From: Chitinophagales bacterium
Lineage (GTDB): Bacteria; Bacteroidota; Bacteroidia; Chitinophagales; Chitinophagaceae
Assembly (NCBI GenBank): GCA_017303455.1
Contig: JAFLBM010000005.1
Span: forward strand, 173,402-237,401
Length of the DNA stretch: 64,000 nt
Direction of reading: 5' to 3'
The notes below the pieces were generated by a model. It saw only the letters and a list, made by a program, of their open reading frames with translations. It made no database searches and had not been told where the DNA came from. The number at the start of each line of letters is the position of its first letter. Position 1 is the stretch's first letter. The translations under genes were made by a program, and so were the position numbers. Shown here one piece after another: positions 17,683-25,289 of the stretch.

Positions 17683-17829
17683 TTAGTTTTCTGGAATCCA
17701 AGTTACTTTACCAGATTTATAAATCCATCGTTTAGATGGAATTCCTTCGTCTCCAAATATTATATATCTGTTTTTGTAGCTTGTCATATTAAGGCGAATT
17801 GGGTTGCTCTTATAAAACAGCCCTATCAT
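17683..17829 (-). CDS. Putative 48-aa protein, third gene of the SLATT-like cassette
   Basis: A 48-residue open frame beginning MIGLFYKSNPIRLNMTSYKN and ending KSGKVTWIPEN, with an alternative internal ATG that would give 34 residues (MTSYKNRYIIFGDEGIPSKR...). It starts 12 bases after the stop of the proline-rich gene on the same strand and has an aromatic-rich, beta-like composition. Its small size makes it uncertain; position and composition are the support. No family recognised. Confidence 0.4.
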   Translation of the reverse strand: MIGLFYKSNPIRLNMTSYKNRYIIFGDEGIPSKRWIYKSGKVTWIPEN

Positions 17830-17841
17830 CAATAAAAGGAT

Positions 17842-18000
17842 TTACCCTTCTTTCTTTGGAGGTGGAGGCGGAGGCGGGGGATTTTCCATCCTTGGAACCT
17901 GACCTTTTTGGTCAGGGATTTTATGCTCCCTGAATTTTTCGGGTACTGGTGGTTTTGGCGGCGGCGTAGGCGGCGTCTTAGGCTGTTGTGATTTACTCAT
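17842..18000 (-). CDS. 52-aa proline-rich small protein
   Basis: A small gene coding 52 residues with 20 prolines: it opens MSKSQQPKTPPTPPPKPPVP and ends with eight consecutive prolines and KKEG. Its ATG overlaps the TGA stop of the upstream membrane-protein gene in an ATGA arrangement, the usual sign of translational coupling, which makes it very likely real. The central part (EKFREHKIPDQKGQVPRMEN) is charged. It could be a ligand for SH3- or GYF-like domains or a flexible linker peptide; no function is known. Together with its neighbour it forms a compact cassette. Confidence 0.65.
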   Translation of the reverse strand: MSKSQQPKTPPTPPPKPPVPEKFREHKIPDQKGQVPRMENPPPPPPPPKKEG

Positions 18001-18491
18001 TGTGGGTAATATGTGTTTATATAATTTCTGACATCTTGGTCAGTTTTATCCTTTAGAGATTTGTAAATTCTGATATTTATTTTATTATCGAGCTCTTCTA
18101 TCTTCTTTGAAGATTCTCTCAATTCAAATAGTCTTCCTTTTGCAGTTTCCTCGGTCATTGATTCATAGTTACTGAAGAGTTTTTCTAATTCTTGTTCCCA
18201 ATCTAAATACATCAATCTTAACTTACATATTTGCTGCATATCATTTTCAGAGTGCATGATATGCTCTTCCAGTAAACTGGCTATTTGAACTACTCCAATT
18301 GCTGAGAGCATTATTATAGTCGGTATTTTGAAGTCTTTAAAGGCTGAAAAAATACCTCCTGCAGAAAAGATAATGGTCAAAATTTTAAACCATTTTTTTA
18401 CTTTCCTTTCCCTTTTTAAGTATAGAATCAAATACTCACCGCCGAATTTGGCATTTAGGAAATCATACCAAATTGTGTTCCTAACATTCAT
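17997..18491 (-). CDS. Two-helix membrane protein resembling SLATT-domain effectors
   Basis: A 164-residue protein: N-terminal amphipathic segment (MNVRNTIWYDFLNAKFGGEY), two close membrane helices at about residues 35-52 (WFKILTIIFSAGGIFSAFK) and 57-76 (IPTIIMLSAIGVVQIASLL), then a charged helical cytoplasmic tail with SNYESMTEETAKGRLFELRE and a short coiled coil. This order resembles SLATT/S-2TM proteins, predicted pore-forming effectors of nucleotide-signalling and retron-type conflict systems; I judge it by pattern only. The ATG at 18491 is preferred over the one at 18560. Its stop overlaps the start of the proline-rich gene. Codon use is AT-richer than in neighbours, consistent with transfer. 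Confidence 0.6.
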   Translation of the reverse strand: MNVRNTIWYDFLNAKFGGEYLILYLKRERKVKKWFKILTIIFSAGGIFSAFKDFKIPTIIMLSAIGVVQIASLLEEHIMHSENDMQQICKLRLMYLDWEQELEKLFSNYESMTEETAKGRLFELRESSKKIEELDNKINIRIYKSLKDKTDQDVRNYINTYYPQ

Positions 18492-18887
18492 AATCCGAAT
18501 ATACCAAGAACAAGAATAGGTATGCAATATAGTAGGTGAAAACCTGTACCTGGTTTTCACAATAGAAGCAGAGCTTTTATAAGAGTTTAGTTTCGGCTTT
18601 ATTTAACATAATGTAAATTATAAGAAAAGAATCTGATTTAATATACAATAGTGCGCCCCGAAGTTGCGATTTTTTCAGTTCACCTTATTTGTTGGCAGTT
18701 ACCAGAAAAAATCGCAACTTCGGGGCGCAAAGGAAGTTTTCTTATAATATACGTTATGTGTGAAACCCCTTCGGGTAAATTGGTTGCTAAGAGAAAAAAA
18801 AGAAACCTGCGCTTCCGGCGTGAGAACTTTAAACAGATCTACTGATTAGTATTGCGTATCGTGTGGATTTAAACATCTGAAAATATT
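18492..18887. other. Non-coding stretch holding a large palindromic element
   Basis: About 400 bases without a supportable gene. It contains the upstream region of the two-helix membrane protein, then the palindromic element at 18605-18762, then 125 bases leading to the next small ORF, with a short hairpin-like ACCCCTTCGGGT (18765-18776). A 64-codon open frame crosses the palindrome but is an artefact of it. Confidence 0.6.
18605..18762. repeat. 158-bp palindromic element with nested inverted repeats
   Basis: Inner perfect 24-bp inverted repeat at 18653-18676 and 18705-18728 (arm begins GCGCCCCGAAGTTGCG and ends in TTTTTTC), loop of 28 bases. Outer arms also match: AACATAATGTAAATTATAAGAAAA-type sequence at 18605-18628 and its complement ending TATACGTTATGTG at 18739-18762. 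The whole could fold as one long cruciform, a structure seen in MITEs, REP-type repeats and integron attC sites. Confidence 0.7.
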
Positions 18888-19097
18888 ATGGTATATTCTT
18901 TTTACACGATTGATAGTTCCGAAGTACCCAGAAATCCTAAACTGGCATTCAAGTTAGAGTTAGAAAATAAGCCCAATAAAGGTGACTACATTTCTCATGA
19001 TGCCAAATTGTATGTTGTTAACTTTTTGGTCTATTCTGAAAAAGGAATTATGATAGTGGTTGCTCAGGATTCCTTTCAGTTAAATGTAGCTTACTAA
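18888..19097 (+). CDS. Hypothetical 69-aa protein
   Basis: A 69-residue soluble protein (MVYSFYTIDSSEVPRNPKLA...GDYISHDAKLYVVNFLVYSEKG) with alternating hydrophobic residues that suggest a small beta fold. I recognise no family. It lies inside the accessory island between two inward-facing repeats (18739-18762 and 19329-19353) and overlaps the convergent 94-residue ORF by 50 bases, so at most one of them may be real. AT-rich codon use agrees with an acquired gene. Confidence 0.45.
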   Translation: MVYSFYTIDSSEVPRNPKLAFKLELENKPNKGDYISHDAKLYVVNFLVYSEKGIMIVVAQDSFQLNVAY

Positions 19098-19332
19098 CAA
19101 TTCCTGATTGGATTTCTTTTAGTAAGTTTAACGCATCAAATGCGTCTTTCCGGGTTTTAAAATCAACAGGAATAGTATATGCTACATCGAAGAGATGTTG
19201 TAAATATTGTGACCCCCGCTCACCAATTTTCGTAGACGGCTGCGCCGATTTAATACGCCTTGTATTTTCTTTTTTTGCCTGCTTGCATTTTGTTGCAAAC
19301 AACTTACAAAATGCCGATAACCAATTGAACAT
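19048..19332 (-). CDS. Hypothetical 94-aa protein
   Basis: A 94-residue basic protein (MFNWLSAFCKLFATKCKQAK...RKDAFDALNLLKEIQSGIVSK). Its ATG is part of the ACGTTATGT repeat at the island edge, as though the repeat supplied the start. The C-terminal half has a helical pattern. It overlaps the convergent 69-residue ORF. No family recognised; it may be a spurious frame. Confidence 0.35.
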   Translation of the reverse strand: MFNWLSAFCKLFATKCKQAKKENTRRIKSAQPSTKIGERGSQYLQHLFDVAYTIPVDFKTRKDAFDALNLLKEIQSGIVSKLHLTERNPEQPLS

Positions 19333-19353
19333 AACGTAGTTTACATTATAAGA
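19329..19353 (+). repeat. Third copy of the ACATAACGTA / ATTATAAGA repeat
   Basis: ACATAACGTAGTTTACATTATAAGA repeats the sequence at 18606-18625 (ACATAATGTA then ATTATAAGA) in direct orientation and the complement of 18739-18762 in inverted orientation, with a six-base insertion in the middle. Confidence 0.6.
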
Positions 19354-19372
19354 CTAAAATTCATCCAAACCA

Positions 19373-19442
19373 GGGCGGTGTCTGGTGATCAGCCCGGATT
19401 GATGTCCAGGGCTGGCCAGTTCGATTCTGGCACTGTCCTCCA
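19373..19442 (+). other. tRNA-like element lacking a D arm
   Basis: Acceptor-like stem GGGCGGT (19373-19379) pairs over 7 bp, two of them G-U, with ACTGTCC (19432-19438), followed by T and CCA. A full T arm is present: GCCAG, TTCGATT loop, CTGGC (19415-19431), with the universal GTTCRANNC pattern. Between them is one long hairpin, CAGCCC/GGGCTG with inner GGA/TCC (19390-19414) and loop TTGATG, but no D stem and no normal 7-base anticodon loop. At 67 bases plus CCA it is too short for a tRNA. It may be a relic of a tRNA or tmRNA used as an integration site, or a tRNA-like RNA. Confidence 0.45.
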
Positions 19443-19534
19443 ATGATTTAACAGATAAACGACCATGTTCTTGCAATAAGGTTTGGGCTATTCCTGTCTG
19501 TTAGTTAATTTACACCCTTAATTAAAACTCAAAT

Positions 19535-20272
19535 ATGGATTACCCTAATCATTCCAGCAGCACTCCTGAACACCTGTTCAACAGTTACCAGGCTACAGGA
19601 ACCCGGTCCAAATCATTTATCGCTAATGTATTTGCCTATATGTTCCTGGCACTGGGCATTTCTGCAGTTGTAGCCTTCTTATTTGCTGAGAACCGTCAAT
19701 GGTTGGAGCCAATTTTACAAAACAAAGTATTATTCTACTTAGTTGTTTTTGCACCCCTGGGCTTTGTTTTATTAATGTCATTTGGCTTTAAGAAACTATC
19801 TGCCCCGGTTATGATCCTGTTATTTATCGTTTACTCTGGAATAACCGGAATTACCTTGAGTTTTGTTCTTTTAACCTATGCAGCCAGTTCTGTTTTTGGC
19901 TGTTTTGCCTCTGCCGCTGCCATGTTTGGCGTGATGGCTTTTATGGGTTATACCACGAATAAAGACCTGACCAGTTTTGGCCGCATCATGACCATGGGCC
20001 TTATCGGTATTGTGATCGCTTCGGTGATCAATATGTTCCTCGGCAATTCTACCATGGACTATATCATCAGTTTTGTCGGTGTCCTCGTGTTTACCGGCCT
20101 CACCGCTTATGATGTACAGAAAATCAAACGCATTGGTGAAGGTTTTGATGAAAATGGACAAGTCCTTGAAGGCGATGTGAAAAAATTCGCCATCATGGGT
20201 GCCCTCACCCTCTATCTTGATTTTATCAACCTGTTCCTGATGCTGCTCCGTTTATTCGGCAAAAGAGACTAA
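19535..20272 (+). CDS. Bax inhibitor-1/YccA family membrane protein
   Basis: A 245-residue integral membrane protein with seven hydrophobic segments (first FIANVFAYMFLALGISAVVAFLF, last LYLDFINLFLMLLRLFG). The BI-1 signature is seen in GLTAYDVQKIKRIG and the ALTLYLDFINLF C-terminus. Bacterial members such as YbhL and BsYetJ are calcium-leak channels or interact with membrane proteases. It is monocistronic, preceded by a weak -7-like TTAATTTAC and followed by a strong hairpin. Confidence 0.92.
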   Translation: MDYPNHSSSTPEHLFNSYQATGTRSKSFIANVFAYMFLALGISAVVAFLFAENRQWLEPILQNKVLFYLVVFAPLGFVLLMSFGFKKLSAPVMILLFIVYSGITGITLSFVLLTYAASSVFGCFASAAAMFGVMAFMGYTTNKDLTSFGRIMTMGLIGIVIASVINMFLGNSTMDYIISFVGVLVFTGLTAYDVQKIKRIGEGFDENGQVLEGDVKKFAIMGALTLYLDFINLFLMLLRLFGKRD

Positions 20273-20293
20273 TATATCTTCATTACTTCGTTG

Positions 20294-20327
20294 ACAAAAG
20301 GCAGCTTTTCCAAAAGTTGCCTTTTGT
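20294..20327 (+). terminator. Strong hairpin terminator after the BI-1 gene
   Basis: ACAAAAGGCAGCTTTT (20294-20309) folds on AAAAGTTGCCTTTTGT (20312-20327), 16 bp with one G-U pair and a 2-base loop, followed by ATTTTTAC. The T tract also forms the -7-like TATTTTTA of the next gene. Confidence 0.75.
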
Positions 20328-20341
20328 ATTTTTACAGGGTT

Positions 20342-20854
20342 ATGAACCTGAGGAATACCTTACTCGCCGAACATTCCAAAGCCCAGGCTGATAAAGTCAT
20401 TCAATGGATCGGCAGTAACCAGCATCGCTTCGACCAGTTGTTTACTCTTTTTACAAGCAATGAATACAAGATTGTACAACGGGCCGCCTGGCCGCTGAGC
20501 TATGCTGTTGCCGCACACCCTGTTCTTATTCAAAAACATTTTGGCAAACTGCTCCGCTACCTGAAACAACCCAACCTGCATGATGCGGTAAAGCGCAATT
20601 CGGTCCGCCTGCTGCAGGATATGGATATTCCCAAAAAATACCAGGGCGATGTGATGAATCTTTGCTTTGATTATATCATCAACCCCAAAGAAAAACCGGC
20701 GGTGAAAGCCTTTTCTTTAACCGTATTGCAAAACCTCTCCCGCCAGTACCCGGAAATAAAAAATGAACTGCGTACCATTATTGAAACACAATGGGACAAC
20801 GAATCACCTGCATTCAGGTCAAGGGCCCGGAAAATTCTCAAAGAGCTTAACTAA
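20342..20854 (+). CDS. HEAT-like repeat protein, function unknown
   Basis: A 170-residue all-helical cytoplasmic protein (MNLRNTLLAEHSKAQADKVI). The repeated helix pairs (FDQLFTLFTSNEYKIVQRAAWPLSYAVAAHP, VKRNSVRLLQDMDIP, VKAFSLTVLQNLSRQYPEIKNEL) look like HEAT or DNA-alkylation-repeat units. I choose the ATG at 20342; the TTG-initiated extension at 20291 runs through the terminator hairpin. It converges on the next gene with 2 bases between. No catalytic residue pattern seen. Confidence 0.7.
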   Translation: MNLRNTLLAEHSKAQADKVIQWIGSNQHRFDQLFTLFTSNEYKIVQRAAWPLSYAVAAHPVLIQKHFGKLLRYLKQPNLHDAVKRNSVRLLQDMDIPKKYQGDVMNLCFDYIINPKEKPAVKAFSLTVLQNLSRQYPEIKNELRTIIETQWDNESPAFRSRARKILKELN

Positions 20855-20856
20855 CA

Positions 20857-21300
20857 TTAATGACTTTGCAGGTACCCGGTAAGGTTTGTAACAAATAATC
20901 CTGAAAAGATCAATGCAAAAGATATAAATAAGGCATTCATCCCCACTTCCCCAATTTTAAAGATCGCTTTCTTTGGTATCTCGTACATGGGATAATAGGC
21001 AAACTGAGTAATCACTTTCCCGATCCAGTAAGCAGCAACCAGGCCTGTGAGGGCAATTGCCAATCCTGTCTGGTTTTTCAATTCATCAGTCAGTAAAATT
21101 GTGATGAGTCCAAATGAAAAATTCAATCCCTGTATATACCGGCCATAGGTTTTGGCGATCTCCTGGTTCAATGGTTTCAGTTTTTTAATATCGTTATACC
21201 AGTCAAAAACCACATGCCGTATATACGGATAGATCAATGCAGTAAATACCTGGCCGATACCGCCTGCGATGATCAGCCAATTGGGGATTTCAAATTTCAT
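20857..21300 (-). CDS. Four-helix integral membrane protein, unknown
   Basis: A 147-residue protein with four hydrophobic helices (WLIIAGGIGQVFTALIYPYI, LNFSFGLITILLTDEL, GLAIALTGLVAAYWIGKVI, NALFISFALIFSGLFVTNL). No family recognised. It lies 31 bases downstream of the NDH-2 gene on the same strand and is probably co-transcribed with it, so a link to the respiratory membrane is possible but not shown. Confidence 0.65.
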   Translation of the reverse strand: MKFEIPNWLIIAGGIGQVFTALIYPYIRHVVFDWYNDIKKLKPLNQEIAKTYGRYIQGLNFSFGLITILLTDELKNQTGLAIALTGLVAAYWIGKVITQFAYYPMYEIPKKAIFKIGEVGMNALFISFALIFSGLFVTNLTGYLQSH

Positions 21301-21331
21301 ATAAAAACATTTCCGTCATTATAATGATAAC

Positions 21332-22621
21332 TCATGCACCCGCTTTAGAAGGTACAGGAGTTTTATTGAATTCTTTAAATATCAACCGCAGGTTCTGATC
21401 ATAGGTAAAATAGTTATAGAGCCAGTTACTGAATACAAAGAACCTGTTCTTAACACCGAGTATCAGCATCAGGTGCAATCCCATCCAGATCAGCCAGGCA
21501 ATAAAGCCGCCAAAATGTAATTTGGGTTTGGGCACATCCACTACCGCCAGGTTTCTGCCCACGGTAGCCATCGAGCCTTTGTCGTTGTATTCAAATTCAT
21601 ATTGTCGGCCGGGATCCGATTTCTTTTCGATCAGTTTCAAATTTTCAGCCAGCAGGTCTGCCTGTTGTATCGCTACCGGTGCCACCTGTGGATGGCTGTT
21701 CGGATACTTGGGTGTTTCCATATAAGCGAGGTCGCCCAGTGCATATATATTATGGTATCCCTGCACCCGGCAGTAACGGTCTGTTTTGATCCGGTTTCCT
21801 CTTGCAATCAGTGATTGATCGAAACCGGCAGGAATATTTCCTTTGATACCGGCCGCCCATATCACCGTAGCAGCAGGGATCGTATTGCCATCCTGCAACA
21901 AGACTTCCTTACCATCATAATCCTTCACCAGTGTATTGGTCATCACCGTCACACCCAGTTTGGATAAATATTGTTGCGATTGGGCAGACGATTTTTCACT
22001 CATCGCTGCCAGTGTTTTACCGGCTCCTTCCAGCAGGTAGATATTCATCTGCGAAAAATCGAGTTCGGGATAGTCTTTAGGTAATACATATTTTTTCATT
22101 TCCGCTAATGCACCGGATACTTCCACACCCGTGGGGCCACCGCCCACCACTACAATATTCATCAGGCGTTGCAGTTCTTTCTTATTCTGTATGGCATGAG
22201 CATCTTCAAACAATTGCAGCAAGCGGTGACGGATCTGCAGAGCTTCCACAGTTGATTTCATGGGGAAAGCATGTTGCTCCAGGTTTTTATTGCCGAAGAA
22301 ATTGGTATCGGCACCGGTAGCCAGCACCAGCACATCATAAGGTATTTCTTCTGTATCAGTAATCACTTTATTCTCACCGGCCACGACCTGTTTCAATTCC
22401 GCCAGCCTTATCCTTACATTTTTACTTTTCTGAAATACTTTTCTTAGCGGGAAAGAAATATTACTGGCATCCAGCCCTGCCGTGGCCACCTGGTAAAACA
22501 AGGGCTGAAACTGGTGATAGTTGAATTTATCAATAAGTATCACTTCAAAACCAGCCTTGTTATTTAAGCGGCGGGCCAGCCTGAGTCCGCCGAATCCCCC
22601 GCCTACGATCACTACTTTCAT
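21332..22621 (-). CDS. ndh: Type II NADH dehydrogenase (NDH-2)
   Basis: A 429-residue flavoprotein that oxidises NADH and passes electrons to quinone without pumping protons. The FAD motif VIVGGGFGGLRLARRL opens the protein, the NADH motif VVVGGGPTGVEVSGALAEM is near residue 160, and the second FAD contact HNIYALGDLAYME near residue 290. The C-terminus is hydrophobic (GGFIAWLIWMGLHLMLILG), which anchors NDH-2 at the membrane. A -7 box lies at 22641-22648. NDH-2 is the family assignment; other pyridine-nucleotide disulphide oxidoreductases are less likely. Confidence 0.88.
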   Translation of the reverse strand: MKVVIVGGGFGGLRLARRLNNKAGFEVILIDKFNYHQFQPLFYQVATAGLDASNISFPLRKVFQKSKNVRIRLAELKQVVAGENKVITDTEEIPYDVLVLATGADTNFFGNKNLEQHAFPMKSTVEALQIRHRLLQLFEDAHAIQNKKELQRLMNIVVVGGGPTGVEVSGALAEMKKYVLPKDYPELDFSQMNIYLLEGAGKTLAAMSEKSSAQSQQYLSKLGVTVMTNTLVKDYDGKEVLLQDGNTIPAATVIWAAGIKGNIPAGFDQSLIARGNRIKTDRYCRVQGYHNIYALGDLAYMETPKYPNSHPQVAPVAIQQADLLAENLKLIEKKSDPGRQYEFEYNDKGSMATVGRNLAVVDVPKPKLHFGGFIAWLIWMGLHLMLILGVKNRFFVFSNWLYNYFTYDQNLRLIFKEFNKTPVPSKAGA

Positions 22622-22640
22622 AAAAAATCATTTAGCAGTA

Positions 22641-22648
22641 CAAACTTA
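22641..22648 (-). promoter_or_regulatory. -7 promoter box for ndh
   Basis: On the minus strand TAAGTTTG, exact TAnnTTTG, about 20 bases before the ATG at 22621. Confidence 0.55.
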
Positions 22649-22717
22649 CACAATTTTCAATAATTATTGAAAATACAGGAATAAATATTTTCCTTCTTTC
22701 CTTCGGGGTCTCCGGCT

Positions 22718-23974
22718 TTAAAAAGCAGTTGCCCAGGTATAGATAATGAACAGGAAGAAATAGCAGATAAAAATAACTTCGCCGGGGAAAATACCGGTCA
22801 GCCCGACGAGTAATGAAATACTGCCTGAAAATACTAACCCGATAGCGATCCACTGGGATACCGTATTATTTTTAAACCGGACCGGGAACAGCATATGCCC
22901 GGTGGGTATGGCCAGTGACAAAGCAATAAGACCGCTGGCCAGCCAGCTGTCAGTTCTCTCCCCCTCTCCCACAAGAGATGAAAGAAAAAGTATGACAGTG
23001 CCTGCTGCTATACAGGTCATAAAACCGATGGCGTTGATCTTTTCCTGCTTTTCCAACGCATGTTTTCCATCCCTATGAAAGAATAAAAAACTATTGGCAA
23101 GCGGGTTCAATATCCAGGAAAGGGAAACAAAAAGAAGGTAGGCACCCGCTACGATCATTCCCACGTTTTCAAAACCGGGGCTGTCATTACTTACTGTGGC
23201 AATGATGCGTACGATCACAAAAATGCCAATCAAAAATCCCCACCTGAAATTGCTTCCTTTATTGCTTAGCCAGAAATTGAACTGGAGCAACCATCGGTAT
23301 GGTGGAATTTTTGATTTCAACGCTTCCTTCAACCCACTTTTTGCATTGTGATGATCAGGGGCCAGGCGCAGGGCTTCCCGGAAGTGTTCAGTGGCCTGTT
23401 TATGTTTGCCCTTCTCCAATAAATTCCAGCCGATGGTGGAATGGGTAAATTCATTATCCGGATCCTGTGCAAGAGCATTCTGCATGGTTTCAATGGCATC
23501 ATCTGTACGGCGCAATTTGTTCAGGGCAACAGATCTTGCATTCAGGCAGGTGATATTTTCTGCATCAATAGCCAATCCTTCATTGGCTTTACTGAGCCCT
23601 TCTTCAAATTGCTGATCATCCAGCTGCACGAACGCCAGCAGGCCATAATACTCTGCACTATAAGGATCCAGTTCAATGGCTTTGCTCAGGTAAGTGATCG
23701 CCTGTACTGTCAGATTCTTATGGTAATACCCAAACCCCAGCAGGTAATAATAAAATGATTCTTCAGGGTCAATTGCAATAGCTTTTTGAATTGTTTCCAT
23801 CCCCTTATCATGCTGGCCGTTGTTCAGGTAAATCCTTGCCAATACGGATAAAGCATAATCATTCTCCGGCTCCTTAGCCAGGGCCTGTTTGATGAACTTT
23901 TCAGCATCGTTGAACCGGCCCTGTTCCAGCAACAGGTTAGCCCTTTCAATAAAAGCACTGGTTTCGTTACTCAT
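22718..23974 (-). CDS. TPR protein with C-terminal membrane domain
   Basis: A 418-residue protein. Residues 5-225 form about six TPR units (AEKFIKQALAKEPENDYALS, GMETIQKAIAIDPEESFYYY, AITYLSKAIELDPYSAEYYG, ATEHFREALRLAPDHHNAK). After a linker there are four to five membrane helices to the C-terminus (WGFLIGIFVIVRIIATV, VGMIVAGAYLLFVSLSWIL, FMTCIAAGTVILFLSSLVG, WIAIGLVFSGSISLLVGL). Its start directly abuts the stop of the AAA+ gene, so the two are translated from one mRNA and probably act together. No enzymatic motif; function unknown. Confidence 0.75.
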   Translation of the reverse strand: MSNETSAFIERANLLLEQGRFNDAEKFIKQALAKEPENDYALSVLARIYLNNGQHDKGMETIQKAIAIDPEESFYYYLLGFGYYHKNLTVQAITYLSKAIELDPYSAEYYGLLAFVQLDDQQFEEGLSKANEGLAIDAENITCLNARSVALNKLRRTDDAIETMQNALAQDPDNEFTHSTIGWNLLEKGKHKQATEHFREALRLAPDHHNAKSGLKEALKSKIPPYRWLLQFNFWLSNKGSNFRWGFLIGIFVIVRIIATVSNDSPGFENVGMIVAGAYLLFVSLSWILNPLANSFLFFHRDGKHALEKQEKINAIGFMTCIAAGTVILFLSSLVGEGERTDSWLASGLIALSLAIPTGHMLFPVRFKNNTVSQWIAIGLVFSGSISLLVGLTGIFPGEVIFICYFFLFIIYTWATAF

Positions 23975-25279
23975 TTATTTTTTGATCTTCAGGTACTTTA
24001 AAATATCATCATACAGGCCGGATTCATTAGCGTACAACGCATAATTACGGGCTGATGAAAACCATTCCAGGGTGGTAGGTTTGTGCAGTTTGAGCGCCTT
24101 TAAAATATCTTTTGTTGTGATGGGTTCAATAGCACCCGTATGCAAGGATGCAGTGATCTTATCCTCCACAGTGATATCAACCAGCGCTTTAATATCAGCT
24201 CCTGAATAATTTCCGGATGCAGCAGCCAGTTTAGCCGTATCAATATCTTTCACGGGTTTTCCCTGCAGCATGCTGCTGAACATTTCTTCCCTGGCTTTTT
24301 CATCCGGTGGTTCCACAAAAATGATCCGGTCAAACCGGCCCGGTCTCCTGAATGCTGCATCCACACTCCAGGGTGCATTGGTGGCCGCCAGTATCAATAC
24401 ATCTTCATTGTCTGAATCCACACCATCGAGCTCTGCGAGAAACTGGTTGATCACATGGCGCATTGCCGATTGTTTCAGGTCGCTGCGGCTGGCACCCAGG
24501 GCATCCACTTCATCAAAGAACAACACACAGGGTTTATTCCGCCGGGCCATTTCAAATATCTCATGCAGGTTCTTTTCACTGTTGCCGATCCACATATCCA
24601 GGATATCATGCAGCCCGATATTAATGAACCTTGCATTCATTTCACCGGCTGTGGCTTTGGCAATATAAGTTTTACCACAACCGGGAGGCCCGTACAATAA
24701 AATGCCTCCCCCGGCTTTTTTACCAAACGCTTTGTAGAGATCAGGATTTTTCAGGGGCTGTATGATCTTCAGCGATATTTCATCCTTCACTTTTTTCATC
24801 CCGCCCACATCTGCAAAACTGATGGAAGGCTTTTCCATAAAATAATCCCCGTCATTAAACAAATCATCAGCTTCCGCAGCTACAGCAGGCATCCGCAGTG
24901 CAGCATCAATTTCCTCGTCTCTGAACCCGGGATGAAGTGCCAGCAATTGCTGGTATTGGTCTGTTGCGGCCTGTATTGAATTCTCTTTGATCAGTGATTT
25001 GATATACATGACCTGGTCAAACAACTGCAGCTGCCCGTTCAGTTGCTCATAGATGATAATGGCAGTAGAAAATTTGTGTAAATGAAAATAACAGGAAGCC
25101 ATTCCCAACTGTGCCTTGCTGTTACCATAGCTTTTTTCCAATACCTGCTGGTATTGCTCAATGGCCTGGTCATACATTTTTTGCTGGACCATCAGGTCGG
25201 CGACCTGCAAACGCAACGGTACATTATCAGGCGAAAAAGCCAGTGCTTCGAGCAGGCTTTTGATTAAGTCTTGTGACAT
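23975..25279 (-). CDS. AAA+ ATPase with N-terminal TPR repeats
   Basis: A 434-residue protein combining TPR units at residues 1-125 (PDNVPLRLQVADLMVQQKMYDQAIEQYQQVLE) with one AAA+ module of the FtsH/spastin/katanin class. Walker A is GPPGCGKT (197-204), Walker B CVLFFDEVDAL (251-261), the arginine-rich second region of homology AAFRRPGRFDRIIFVEPP near 320. It resembles unfoldase or remodelling ATPases; the N-terminal TPR would recognise partners. It lies between serA (10 bases) and the TPR membrane gene (0 bases), all same strand. Substrate is unknown. Confidence 0.82.
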   Translation of the reverse strand: MSQDLIKSLLEALAFSPDNVPLRLQVADLMVQQKMYDQAIEQYQQVLEKSYGNSKAQLGMASCYFHLHKFSTAIIIYEQLNGQLQLFDQVMYIKSLIKENSIQAATDQYQQLLALHPGFRDEEIDAALRMPAVAAEADDLFNDGDYFMEKPSISFADVGGMKKVKDEISLKIIQPLKNPDLYKAFGKKAGGGILLYGPPGCGKTYIAKATAGEMNARFINIGLHDILDMWIGNSEKNLHEIFEMARRNKPCVLFFDEVDALGASRSDLKQSAMRHVINQFLAELDGVDSDNEDVLILAATNAPWSVDAAFRRPGRFDRIIFVEPPDEKAREEMFSSMLQGKPVKDIDTAKLAAASGNYSGADIKALVDITVEDKITASLHTGAIEPITTKDILKALKLHKPTTLEWFSSARNYALYANESGLYDDILKYLKIKK

Positions 25280-25289
25280 AAAATAAAAT

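Noticed and set aside
18651..18845. 64-codon frame crossing the palindromic element
   Set aside because: Its first half is the palindrome itself, which is open in several frames on both strands; the amino-acid content has no sense as a protein.
19373..19442. Canonical tRNA gene
   Set aside because: D arm and a proper anticodon arm are missing and only 35 bases lie between the acceptor and T stems; reported as tRNA-like instead.
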